Part shown: piece after piece, positions 8,326-15,379 of the stretch
Layout: each line of letters begins with the position of its first letter
How positions within the stretch are numbered: the first letter of the stretch is position 1
NCBI GenBank assembly: GCA_019232795.1
Contig: JAFANH010000098.1
Span: forward strand, 1-46,473
Source of the DNA: Burkholderiaceae bacterium
GTDB lineage: Bacteria > Pseudomonadota > Gammaproteobacteria > Burkholderiales > Burkholderiaceae_D
Direction of reading: 5' to 3'
Length of the DNA: 46,473 bases
Program-made: the position numbers and the translations under genes
The notes under the pieces: generated by a model
Told to the model about the DNA's origin: nothing
Database searches by the model: none
The model's input: the letters and a program-made list of their open reading frames with translations, nothing else

Positions 8326-8985
8326 TCATGTCATGTGCATGGCGGCGATCTGTTCCAGCATCTGGCCGGTCAGGAAGATGGTCGTGCGCGCCACCTGGGT
8401 CACCAGCGACTGCTCGGCTTCGGTCTTGGCAAAGCGTTCGATACAGTCGGTTACCTGGTCGATGTGTTTGTCGTCGATCTTGGCGTGGGCTACGAAGAAA
8501 GTCATGTTGCGGTCTTCCAGCGCGAGATCCGAGCGTATCTTCGCCAGAACGCCGCCGATCTGGTCGTACACGTCTTCGGCCCAGAAGCTATAGCCGAGGC
8601 GCGCCAGCGGGCCGTATTTGATGGCCACGAAATACAGATAGCCGATCAGCGCCTCGGTGGCAGGCAACGGCCTGCGCTGGAGCTCCTGGCGGTCGAGTAA
8701 GCCTATGCTTTCCAGGTCGTGCGCGGCCATGCGCTCGTGCCCGAGTTCTTCGCCCGCGTGCTGGTAAGCGAACTTGAGCAAGCCGTCGGGCGCTTCGACA
8801 AACGCGGCCGCGGCCTGGTTGCGCGAGTTGTGTTTCGTGTATTGGTAGATCTCGATCATCAGGTCGCGGTAAAGTTCGCGCGTGACCGGGCGGCCGAGCA
8901 CCAGTTTCCAGAAATTCCCTTGTTGAATGCCATGCCAGTCGCGATCGACGGTTGCCTGCAGCGCTTGTATGAATGCATTGGCCAT
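8326..8985 (-). CDS. haem-oxygenase-fold diiron oxidase/oxygenase (UndA/CADD-like)
   Basis: This 219-residue all-helical protein belongs to the iron-containing redox enzyme family. The metal ligands expected for haem-oxygenase-like diiron enzymes are visible: E80-x2-H83 (EELGH), a mid-helix Glu at about 137 (FWAEDVY), and H167-x3-D171-x2-H174. The order and spacing match UndA, which converts fatty acids to terminal alkenes. Other members N-oxidise or cleave amino acids. It lies between a LuxI/FeeM-type acyl synthase gene (47-bp gap) and a lipid-signal-type kinase gene (28-bp gap). An acyl or acyl-amino-acid substrate is therefore a reasonable inference. TenA thiaminase is an alternative fold relative, but the full metal set argues against it. 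Confidence 0.8.
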   Translation of the reverse strand: MANAFIQALQATVDRDWHGIQQGNFWKLVLGRPVTRELYRDLMIEIYQYTKHNSRNQAAAAFVEAPDGLLKFAYQHAGEELGHERMAAHDLESIGLLDRQELQRRPLPATEALIGYLYFVAIKYGPLARLGYSFWAEDVYDQIGGVLAKIRSDLALEDRNMTFFVAHAKIDDKHIDQVTDCIERFAKTEAEQSLVTQVARTTIFLTGQMLEQIAAMHMT

Positions 8986-9032
8986 GATCTTCCCCTATCC
9001 TCGAAAAGCATTGTAAAAAGGCGCCGTCAGGT

Positions 9033-9790
9033 TCATGCCACCATGCGGCGAGCGTCGACCAGATCGGTCGGAGCGGCCAGGCTGGGTTCCGCAGTCGGCG
9101 TAAAGCGATTGTCATTCAGCATGTCGAGCACGACAGGCGGATCGCCCTGTATCAGGGAATAGGTTTTTTCAGTTCCTTCCAGCGGCACGCCTTTTTCCAA
9201 CACCGAGAAGCCGAAGCGGCGGTACAACCTGCTCAATACATGCGAGCAGGAGGCCAGCAGGTTACCGACCCGGTCTTGCCGGCACAGTTCGTACAGCGTC
9301 AAATACAGGCAGCGCCGCAATAAGTCCTGTCCGCTCCGGTACTGCGGCGCCAGCACCAGACGCCCGACTTCCCAGCTGTCGCGCCACAGCGCGGCGTCGG
9401 CGGCAACCCGCGGGCGCAGCAATTGCTCGGTCAGGGTGAGATCGTATCTGCAAGGAATATAGCGTATCGTCCCGATGATATTACCGTCACATTCGAAAAC
9501 AAACACTGCCCCTAAAAAATCTCTTTTTTTTCGTGTTCGGCAAAAGCGGGGTCACGCTGGCGATGCAGTTCGAGATTGATTTCTTCACGTAGAAATTGGA
9601 TTGCGGCTATATCGTGCGCGCCAGCCAGGCGGCGGACATTGACTGCTTCAGGTACGGGATCAATCACGGCGGGAATATTGGGGTGACCGGCGAGCGCGCT
9701 CGCAAATGCGCCAGTGGGCGGGCCGTCCCGCAGGAGCGAGTGATGTGCGACATGGGAAATGTCGGCGGAAATTTCTGCGCAGGTGTCCAT
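9033..9790 (-). CDS. LuxI/FeeM-type N-acyl synthase (GNAT fold), frameshifted at an A8 run
   Basis: The reading frame from ATG 9790 (SD GGAGGG 7 nt upstream) encodes LAGAHDIAAIQFLREEINLE, then hits TAG at 9512-9514. The frame shifted by one base continues as GAVFVFECDGNIIGTIRYIP and runs to 9033 (about 250 residues in total). The two halves together match the acyl-synthase fold: an N-terminal helix-loop with LREEINLELH, a VFECDGNIIGTIRY strand pair, EVGRLVLAPQYRSG, and RRFGFSVLEKG at the end. LuxI and FeeM enzymes transfer an acyl chain from acyl-ACP to an amino acid or SAM. The break falls at eight A residues (minus strand; 9524-9531), where one extra A would restore the frame. It may be a true mutation, phase variation, transcriptional slippage or an assembly error. 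It is first in a three-gene set with the diiron enzyme and the kinase. Confidence 0.7.
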
Positions 9791-9850
9791 GGCGTGTCCC
9801 TCCGGTGAAATCGGTTGCAACCTATCATCCTCCGATCGCGCAAAAAACAT

Positions 9851-9910
9851 AGCTGTCAGAAATGACAGGTTGTTTTCGTTACTGTTGGTTTTGACAGGGG
9901 CAGGCTGTCA
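9851..9910 (-). promoter_or_regulatory. lux-box-like palindrome plus second CTGTCA dyad upstream of the acyl synthase operon
   Basis: On the minus strand 9870-9851 reads ACCTGTCATTTCTGACAGCT. This 20-bp dyad has the ACCTGT-N8-ACAGGT shape of LuxR-type boxes, with one arm base different. A second dyad, TGACAG-N7-CTGTCA, lies at 9892-9910. The first ends 61 bp before the start codon at 9790, a suitable place for an activator site overlapping a -35 region. No LuxR gene is present in the window, so the cognate regulator is unknown. Confidence 0.45.
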
Positions 9911-9943
9911 CGCCTTGCTCCCGGGCGGCGGCGTTCGGAAGGC

Positions 9944-10405
9944 TTACAACCAGCGCCGCACCCGGGATTGGTATTCGGCAAAAGCCGCACCGAACTTGGC
10001 GGCCAGCACGCGTTCTTCCGGCAGGATCTGGAAACGTTCGATATAGAACTTGAATGCCACGGGCCCTAGCAGCGCCCAGGCGGAGGACAAGAAAATTGCC
10101 CAGGAAGTCAGTACCAGCAGCAGGCCAAGATACATCGGGTTGCGCGTGTAGCGGTAAATGCCGCCGCACACCAGCGCGGAGGCGGCCTCCGGCTTGACCG
10201 GGTTGATCGTGGTATGCGCGCGCCCGAATGCAAGGAAGCCGGATAGCACACAGGCGATGCCGCCCAAAGCGAGGAAAGTAGCGACTGCGCTATGGATGAT
10301 CTCGGATAAAGCAAAGGACGGCGTCGCCGACGCGATGCCCCACATGAGGCAGCCGGTCAGCAGCGCCAGGATGGGCGGCGGGATTTTCGTTTCTAGCGAC
10401 CGCAT
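9944..10405 (-). CDS. isoprenylcysteine carboxylmethyltransferase-like (ICMT/PEMT family) membrane protein
   Basis: This 153-residue protein has three or four hydrophobic helices, with the SAM-binding signature GGIYRYTRNPMYLG near residue 85 and ILPEERVLAAKFGAAFAEYQ near the C-terminus. The RNPMYxG and E-E/FGxxYxxY pattern is diagnostic of the ICMT/phospholipid methyltransferase superfamily in bacteria, where most members have no assigned substrate. The gene is 153 bp upstream of the lux-box-linked operon on the same strand, and its product acts in the inner membrane. Methyl esterification of a lipid-like signal would fit the neighbours (PhcB-type signals are methyl esters), but this is speculation. 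Confidence 0.8.
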   Translation of the reverse strand: MRSLETKIPPPILALLTGCLMWGIASATPSFALSEIIHSAVATFLALGGIACVLSGFLAFGRAHTTINPVKPEAASALVCGGIYRYTRNPMYLGLLLVLTSWAIFLSSAWALLGPVAFKFYIERFQILPEERVLAAKFGAAFAEYQSRVRRWL

Positions 10406-10482
10406 GAGCGCGCCAGGAAGTGATGGAAAACCCAGAGTACCATACCCACTTTGTCGCCGGCAATCAGACCCCTGCCGTCGCT

Positions 10483-11307
10483 CTAGGCAATCAGGCCCTG
10501 CAGGAACTCCGCAATCATATTGCTGACGAATGCCGGTTCTTCCATAGACGAACTGTGGCCTGCGCGCGGAATGCGCACGAGCTTGGCGCCGGGAATGGCG
10601 GCGGCAATCGCTTCGGCCTTTTCCGGCTTGGTGGCGACGTCTTCATCACCAACCGCGATCAGGGTCGGCACGCGGATGCGCGTGATTTCCTCTTCGATGC
10701 CCTTGCGTTCGATCACGCCGTTGACGGCGCGCCAGATGTCGCGGCGGTTGCCGAACAACATGGCGCGCGCGGCGGCTCGGTCGGCGTCGCGGCCCGGTGC
10801 GGTCAGCAAGGTCTGGCCGAACATGATGGGCATGACGCGCGGCGCCACCAGGCGGAAATGCAGCCAGCGCGCCACGGCGTTCATTTTCTTGTAGCTGCCG
10901 ACATTCTCGGCCGGTTCGGGTTGCGCCGAAGTTTCGAGCAGGATGATGGAACGCAGCAATTCCGGACGGCGCGCCGCCAGCCGCATGGCGACGAAGCCGC
11001 CCATGGACAGGCCGCAGAAGTGCACGGGGCCGACGCCCAGCGCCTCGATCAGCGCCGCGCCGTCGGCCGCCACGGTTTCCATGTCGATGCAGCGCATATC
11101 GGAAGCGGCACTCTTGCCCTGGCCGCGATGGTCGTAGGCGATGCAGCGGTAGCGCGCACGCAGCGCCGCCACCTGGCCGGCGAACATGGCGCAATTCATC
11201 AGCAGGCCGTGGCTGAAGATGATGGCCTGTCCAGTGGCCGAACCACCTGACGGCGTGCCGCTGTCTTCGTAATACAGTTCCGTGCCATTGACGGCGATGC
11301 GTGGCAT
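10483..11307 (-). CDS. alpha/beta-fold hydrolase
   Basis: This protein of about 274 residues has the classic alpha/beta hydrolase motifs: an early IIFSHGLLMN oxyanion segment, the nucleophile elbow CGLSMGGF (Ser), a catalytic Asp in AVGDEDV and the C-terminal GHSSSMEEP (His). It resembles 3-oxoadipate enol-lactonase-type and general ester hydrolases, cytoplasmic with no signal. The start at 11307 (MPRIAVNG) is chosen over an upstream ATG at 11346 because GGGAG precedes it at suitable spacing and homology begins there. It lies between the methyltransferase-like gene and the DUF3300 gene, all on the minus strand. Confidence 0.88.
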   Translation of the reverse strand: MPRIAVNGTELYYEDSGTPSGGSATGQAIIFSHGLLMNCAMFAGQVAALRARYRCIAYDHRGQGKSAASDMRCIDMETVAADGAALIEALGVGPVHFCGLSMGGFVAMRLAARRPELLRSIILLETSAQPEPAENVGSYKKMNAVARWLHFRLVAPRVMPIMFGQTLLTAPGRDADRAAARAMLFGNRRDIWRAVNGVIERKGIEEEITRIRVPTLIAVGDEDVATKPEKAEAIAAAIPGAKLVRIPRAGHSSSMEEPAFVSNMIAEFLQGLIA

Positions 11308-11342
11308 GAAGTCTCCCTGGTTATTTTTTTGGTACTGCGATA

Positions 11343-12662
11343 TCAATGCTGGTCGCGCTCGCGATTGTCCTTTCGGTCGCCGCCGCGTTCGCCACCACGT
11401 TCACCCCCTTGTTCGCGATTTTCACGCGGGCGCTCCTGGTTGCCCTGGTGCGCTTCGGGAGCGGGTGCGGGAGGCGTATAGACCGGACGCGGCGCTTCGG
11501 CTTGAGCCGGCCGGGGCGTGTATTGCGGCGCATATTGCGGTTGCGGCTGCGCCGGCATGGCAGGCCGCTGGGCGTTTTGCATCTCGTAGGGATTCTCGCG
11601 GCGTTCCTCGCGTGGTTCGCGCTGCTGGAGCGGCTGCACGTTCGGTGCGGGTGCGGCGTGTGCGGCCGCAGGGGTGGCAGGTGCAGGAGCGGCAGGCGCG
11701 GTCTGGTGCCAGATTTCGCGGCCGCCGGATTGCTGCGGCTGCGGCTGCGCATGAAAACGCGCGCTGGTGGCGGCGTCGCGGTAGGCTACGCCCATGCGGT
11801 GCTCGGGGTTGTGTGTCCAGACCGTGTTGCCGCCGCTCGGCCAGCTCCAGCCGGGGCGGCCCGGGCGGCTCTGGCCGCCGGGACTGAAATGCGGCGGGCC
11901 CGAGTAGGTGACGAAGTGGTGGCCGCCCCAGTCCGGACGGCTGAACACGAACAGGGGGGTGCCGATGTTGATGCTGACGCCTACGCTGAAGCCGACGCCG
12001 TAGGACGGCACGTAGCCGTAATAGGAGGGCGGCGCCCACACGAAGGGGCGCTGCGGCCACCACCATGGGCCGTAGACCACGACGGGATCGTAATACGGCA
12101 CATAGATGACGTCGGGCGAGTAGGGTTCGATGTCGATGGCGCCATTGACGATCTGCACGCTCTGCTGCTGGTTGCTGGCCAGCGTGCCGGCCGCGCGCGC
12201 CTTGGCGCGCAGCGACTGCACCGTGTCCATCACCGCAGTCTGCTGCGACAGGAAGGCATCACCCAGGCGCTGCATCCAGTCGAGCTGGTCGTTCATCATC
12301 GCCAGCACGGTAGGAAATTGCGTGAGCGATTTCACGCTCGGATCCCAGTTCTGGTATTGCAGCGATTGCGCCAGCGCATCGCCGCTCAAGCCCGGATTCT
12401 GCTGCATGAAGCGCGCCGCCTGCACCACTTCGAGCGGATAGGTGGCGGCCATCAAGACCTGGCTCAGGAGCGGATCGGAATACAGCGCCACCGGCGCCAG
12501 CAGCTGGTCAAGGTCTTGCTGGCTGAAGGCCGGTGCGCTTGGCGGCGCAGAGACCGGCTGGTAATCGGGCGGGACGGGCGGATAGGCGTACTGCTGGGCC
12601 TGGGCAGCACCGGCGGCCAGAGCAGCGAGCAGGCAGATCAACAAGCTGGATGGATATTTCAC
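11343..12662 (-). CDS. DUF3300 domain secreted protein with Pro/Gln/Arg-rich tail
   Basis: This 439-residue exported protein has a signal peptide ending AAGAAQAQQ near residue 23. The DUF3300 domain (about 50-260) starts with DQLLAPVALYSDPLLSQVLMAATYP and includes PDVIYVPYYDPVVVYGPWWWP. The remaining 170 residues are low complexity. They run from PAAPAPATPAAAHAAPAP to a highly charged end rich in GGERGG and RKDNRERDQ. DUF3300 proteins are common in proteobacteria but have no established function. The YDP and aromatic clusters suggest a surface or periplasmic structural role. The C-terminal stop lies just before the alpha/beta hydrolase start region. Confidence 0.88.
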   Translation of the reverse strand: MKYPSSLLICLLAALAAGAAQAQQYAYPPVPPDYQPVSAPPSAPAFSQQDLDQLLAPVALYSDPLLSQVLMAATYPLEVVQAARFMQQNPGLSGDALAQSLQYQNWDPSVKSLTQFPTVLAMMNDQLDWMQRLGDAFLSQQTAVMDTVQSLRAKARAAGTLASNQQQSVQIVNGAIDIEPYSPDVIYVPYYDPVVVYGPWWWPQRPFVWAPPSYYGYVPSYGVGFSVGVSINIGTPLFVFSRPDWGGHHFVTYSGPPHFSPGGQSRPGRPGWSWPSGGNTVWTHNPEHRMGVAYRDAATSARFHAQPQPQQSGGREIWHQTAPAAPAPATPAAAHAAPAPNVQPLQQREPREERRENPYEMQNAQRPAMPAQPQPQYAPQYTPRPAQAEAPRPVYTPPAPAPEAHQGNQERPRENREQGGERGGERGGDRKDNRERDQH

Positions 12663-12717
12663 CTTGGTCTCCGAATAAGTTAGTTCAGCATTGGATAGCT
12701 ACTGCAATACCGAGGTT

Positions 12718-12768
12718 CCCGCCGGAAAGGCGGGCCATGACCATACAACGCTTGAAAGCCGAAAGCGT
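12718..12768. other. two small hairpins between the SPW and DUF3300 genes
   Basis: CCCGCC-GGAAA-GGCGGG (12718-12734) and ACGCTT-N9-AAGCGT (12748-12768) sit in the 130-bp gap after the SPW-repeat gene stop and before the DUF3300 start. Neither is followed by a T-run on either strand, so neither is a convincing intrinsic terminator. They could be degraded REP-type units or 5' leader structure. Confidence 0.3.
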
Positions 12769-12792
12769 GGACACGCGGGCAGCGATTTGCGG

Positions 12793-13152
12793 CTAGCCGC
12801 TGGTTTTCGCCAGCAGCGCGTCCAGCAATTGCCAGGCTGCCAGCACCAGCGTCGCGGCGCCGGTGGCGACGGCATTGCCGGTCACGTTTTGCAGGGAAGC
12901 GAAATCGAGCGCGTAGGGAGAAATGATCAGCCAGCCGGCCAGCGCGATATGGCCGGTTTCCTTGAACACTTCCTGCCCCGGCGCGTTCAGTTTGGCCACG
13001 CCCATGAAGTTGGACAGCGTGAGCGCGGCGCCAACGGCGCAGGCATTGGCAGTGGCGGTGTGATAGAGCGTGTAACCCAAAACCCAGGGCGAGGCCACCA
13101 GCCACAGGCCGAGCAAGAGCTTGATCCAATCCTGCCAGCGTGTTGTTGCCAT
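12793..13152 (-). CDS. SPW-repeat membrane protein
   Basis: This 119-residue protein has four predicted helices arranged as two repeats. The first contains WLVASPWVLGY and the second WLIISPYALDF, the Ser-Pro-Trp motif that names the SPW family and a degenerate second copy. The family is found as small membrane proteins in many bacteria with no assigned biochemical role. It starts at ATG 13152 and is co-oriented with the DUF3300 gene 130 bp downstream. The upstream 415 bp (13153-13567) contain a perfect family A doublet and a terminator. Confidence 0.85.
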   Translation of the reverse strand: MATTRWQDWIKLLLGLWLVASPWVLGYTLYHTATANACAVGAALTLSNFMGVAKLNAPGQEVFKETGHIALAGWLIISPYALDFASLQNVTGNAVATGAATLVLAAWQLLDALLAKTSG

Positions 13153-13352
13153 GTCTCCTCCGCTTTGGTCAATGGTCGCTGAATGCGCGCTCGACCTGTT
13201 GTTGGTATGTGCGGAGGCTATTGTAGCGTCAAGTCCGAAAAGATGGATAAATGGCGTAGAGGATGCCAGTAAAAAAACAAGGCGGTTAGCCGTTGCGTTT
13301 CCGCGGGGTGATTGGATGCGGGATGTACATTTTGTATTACGCTACTCTCTTT

Positions 13353-13448
13353 CCCCGTCGCCCTCGCGTAGGCGGGGGCCCAGGTTGAAGTTGACCCACG
13401 TAAAAATCAAAAGCTACCTGGGCCCCCGCCTACGCGAGGGCGACGGGG
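13353..13448. repeat. REP-like palindromic doublet, family A, with perfect 33-bp arms
   Basis: Arm 13353-13385 begins CCCCGTCGCCCTCGCGTAGG and arm 13416-13448 is its exact reverse complement over 33 bp, separated by a 30-bp AT-richer spacer. Each arm contains the CTCGCGTAGGCGGGGG hairpin-forming block shared with 4795-4878 and 6215-6374. Perfect identity of the arms points to recent spread or gene conversion. The remaining bases of 13153-13510 show no gene. Confidence 0.85.
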
Positions 13449-13510
13449 GAACGAGTGTGTCAACTTATAGATTCCTTCCCGCATTCGATCTGCGCTGGCG
13501 GGGCAGCGAA

Positions 13511-13555
13511 AATAAAAAAAGGCCGGAACGGATTGCTCCGTTCCGGCTTTCTTTT
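13511..13555 (-). terminator. bidirectional rho-independent terminator
   Basis: A 10-bp perfect stem, GCCGGAACGG (13522-13531) and CCGTTCCGGC (13538-13547), has a 6-base loop. On the minus strand the stem is followed by a seven-T run (complement of 13514-13520). It lies directly after the stop of the small H1-tailed protein at 13568. On the plus strand the stem is followed by TTTCTTTT, so it may also stop plus-strand transcripts. Confidence 0.85.
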
Positions 13556-13567
13556 GAAGCTAACAGC

Positions 13568-13891
13568 TTAGGCGGCAGCAGCAACTTTGCGGGTGCGCTT
13601 GGCGGCCGGGCGTGCGGCCGGCTTTTTGGCGGCGGGGCGCTTGGCTGCGGCCTTGGGAGCGGCCTTGGCTTGCGGAGCGATCTTTTGCGACAGCACGAAC
13701 AGCGCCTTGCTCAGTTCGTTGGCGCCCTGGGCGCCGCGCAGCACCTGGCGCGACAGCACCAGGCGGCCTTCGGCCTGGGCGCGCTCGGCGCGGGTCTTGG
13801 CGGTGTCGATCAGGCGCAGGGTCGAGTCTTGCACGGTGTCGATGAGTTGGCCGGCGTTGAAGTCGGCGAAGGATTTGAATGCGATTGCCAT
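13568..13891 (-). CDS. small protein with helical (phasin-like) N-domain and histone-H1-like Lys/Ala/Pro tail
   Basis: This is a 107-residue protein. Residues 1-72 are predicted helical (FADFNAGQLIDTVQDSTLRL, then ERAQAEGRLVLSRQ). Residues 73-107 are almost only K, A, P and R in PAAKKP-type repeats, like the tails of AlgP, HctB and other bacterial H1-like proteins. Such tails bind DNA or polyanions. An AGGAG ribosome-binding site precedes the ATG at 13891 and a strong terminator follows, so it is a well-defined monocistronic unit. The N-domain looks weakly like a phasin, which would make it a granule-DNA linker as PhaM-type proteins are. I cannot establish that from sequence alone. Confidence 0.65.
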   Translation of the reverse strand: MAIAFKSFADFNAGQLIDTVQDSTLRLIDTAKTRAERAQAEGRLVLSRQVLRGAQGANELSKALFVLSQKIAPQAKAAPKAAAKRPAAKKPAARPAAKRTRKVAAAA

Positions 13892-14033
13892 GACGGGCTC
13901 CTGTTCTTGGTGAAGGTGGTTGACTAGGTATCCAATTTTTCCAGTTTGCTAGACTATCGATTAAAAGTAGAGAACGCTTTCTAAAGAAACCTAAAAAATT
14001 AGAGGATTGCTTCGGTCTGAAAGCAAATTGACA

Positions 14034-15002
14034 ATGATTCGCTGGGAAGCCCACACCTGCCTGCCGACCCATCCGCAGGCCGATTTCGCGCCGCTCGATG
14101 CCTTGCATGCGGCTGGAGTCAACCACCTTTCACTCAATGTCGGCGCCGACATGAATCCGCTGCCGCAGATCATGGCGGTGCTGGCGGCGTTTCGCGCGCG
14201 CATCGCTGCCGCCCCCGAGCGTTACGTGCTTGCCGCCAGCGTGGGCGACGTCAGGCGCGCCGCCGCCGAGGGCAAGCTGTCGATCGCCTTCGACCTCGAA
14301 GGCGCGCTGCCGCTGCAGGAACAGCCGGAGATGGTGGGCCTGTTCGCCGCGCTCGGCGTACGGCAGATCCATTTCGCCTACAACCGCAACAACAATGTGG
14401 CCGACGGCTGCCACGACTCCGAGCGCGGCCTGACCCCGCTCGGGCGGCGCATGGTGGAAGCGGTCAACCGCGCCGGCGTGCTGATGGATTGCTCGCACAC
14501 CGGGCGCAACTGCAGTCTCGACATCATGGCCGCGTCCAGCCAGCCGGTGATCTTCAGCCATGCCAATCCCTTGGCGCTGGCGCGTCACGGCCGCAATATC
14601 ACGGACGAACAGATTCGCGCCTGCGCCGCCACCGGCGGCGTGGTGTGCATCTCGGGACTGTCCTTCTTCGTCGGCAAGGAGTACCCCAATGCCGACGACG
14701 TGGCGCGCCATGTCGCCTGCGTGGCCGAGATCGCGGGTGCCGAGCATGTCGGCATCGGCCTCGACATCTGCTTCGATCAGGATGGGCTCGATTACTCCGC
14801 TTGGGGCGAGATTGACCGCAATTACTGGTGGCCCGCGCGCGACTACGACCTGTCCGGCCCGCCGCCGACCTTCACGCCGCCTCAAACCTGGCAGCAATTG
14901 CCAGAAGCCCTGCAGCGGGTCGGCCTGTCGCCCAAGGAGATAGAAGGAGTGCTGGGCGGCAATATGCTGCGGGTGGCCGAACGGGTGTGGGCGCCGTCAT
15001 AG
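14034..15002 (+). CDS. M19-family (renal dipeptidase-like) metallopeptidase, variant metal site
   Basis: This 322-residue cytoplasmic protein has the M19 TIM-barrel motifs: FDLEGA (bridging Glu), MDCSHTGRN and VIFSHANP (two His), and HVGIGLDICFD (Asp at the barrel end). M19 enzymes cleave dipeptides, often with D-amino acids, using two zincs. The N-terminal HxD metal pair of the family is represented only by EAHTCLP, so the Asp is replaced by Cys. The length is slightly below the usual 330-400. ATG 14034 is chosen. A TTG at 14007 lies directly after AGAGG and is less likely. It may be a subfamily with an altered metal site or substrate. Confidence 0.82.
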   Translation: MIRWEAHTCLPTHPQADFAPLDALHAAGVNHLSLNVGADMNPLPQIMAVLAAFRARIAAAPERYVLAASVGDVRRAAAEGKLSIAFDLEGALPLQEQPEMVGLFAALGVRQIHFAYNRNNNVADGCHDSERGLTPLGRRMVEAVNRAGVLMDCSHTGRNCSLDIMAASSQPVIFSHANPLALARHGRNITDEQIRACAATGGVVCISGLSFFVGKEYPNADDVARHVACVAEIAGAEHVGIGLDICFDQDGLDYSAWGEIDRNYWWPARDYDLSGPPPTFTPPQTWQQLPEALQRVGLSPKEIEGVLGGNMLRVAERVWAPS

Positions 15003-15379
15003 CTCTCTCATATTTCACATCATTCCCCCAAAGAATTGTCTGAAGCAAAACGGACAGGTTTGGCCAAATAACAGGCAAACATGTCCGAAATTCTCACCAA
15101 TTGCTTCCTAATCCATCATTCACATAATGGTTACTCATCGTTAACCTGTCACAAAGTAACAAAAGCTGACTAGACAAGCGAATAAGCATGTCGTGTTGCA
15201 CAGTTGGCGTGGAAACCGTATTGCCGGCGCATGGCCAATCTCGGGAGCAGTCTCATCGATCTGCACTCGCGGGCAGGCATGTCTTGTCGTTGCGGGTGTC
15301 GGGCTGAAACGCTTCGGTTTTTGGCCGCGCCCGGCTTTGCCTTTTTTAAATCCGTCTGCGCGCTAAAAACGAACGCTGT
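15003..15379. other. 377-bp intergenic region, probable promoter region of the REC-PAS operon
   Basis: Bases 15060-15190 are distinctly AT-richer than the flanks and include GGTTAC (15129-15134) and AGTAAC (15155-15160) as a loose dyad. Bases 15300-15360 become GC-rich again, with an AAACGCTTCGGTTTTT hairpin-like block near 15308. No gene with coding character is visible. I cannot assign a specific promoter. Confidence 0.3.

Noticed and set aside
8326..8985. TenA-type thiaminase or true haem oxygenase
   Set aside because: The complete diiron ligand set (E80-x2-H83, H167-x3-D171-x2-H174) fits the diiron branch, and no thiamine or haem-uptake genes are nearby.
12718..12768. Intrinsic terminator of the SPW-repeat gene
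   Set aside because: Two hairpins are present but neither has a following T-run on the minus strand.
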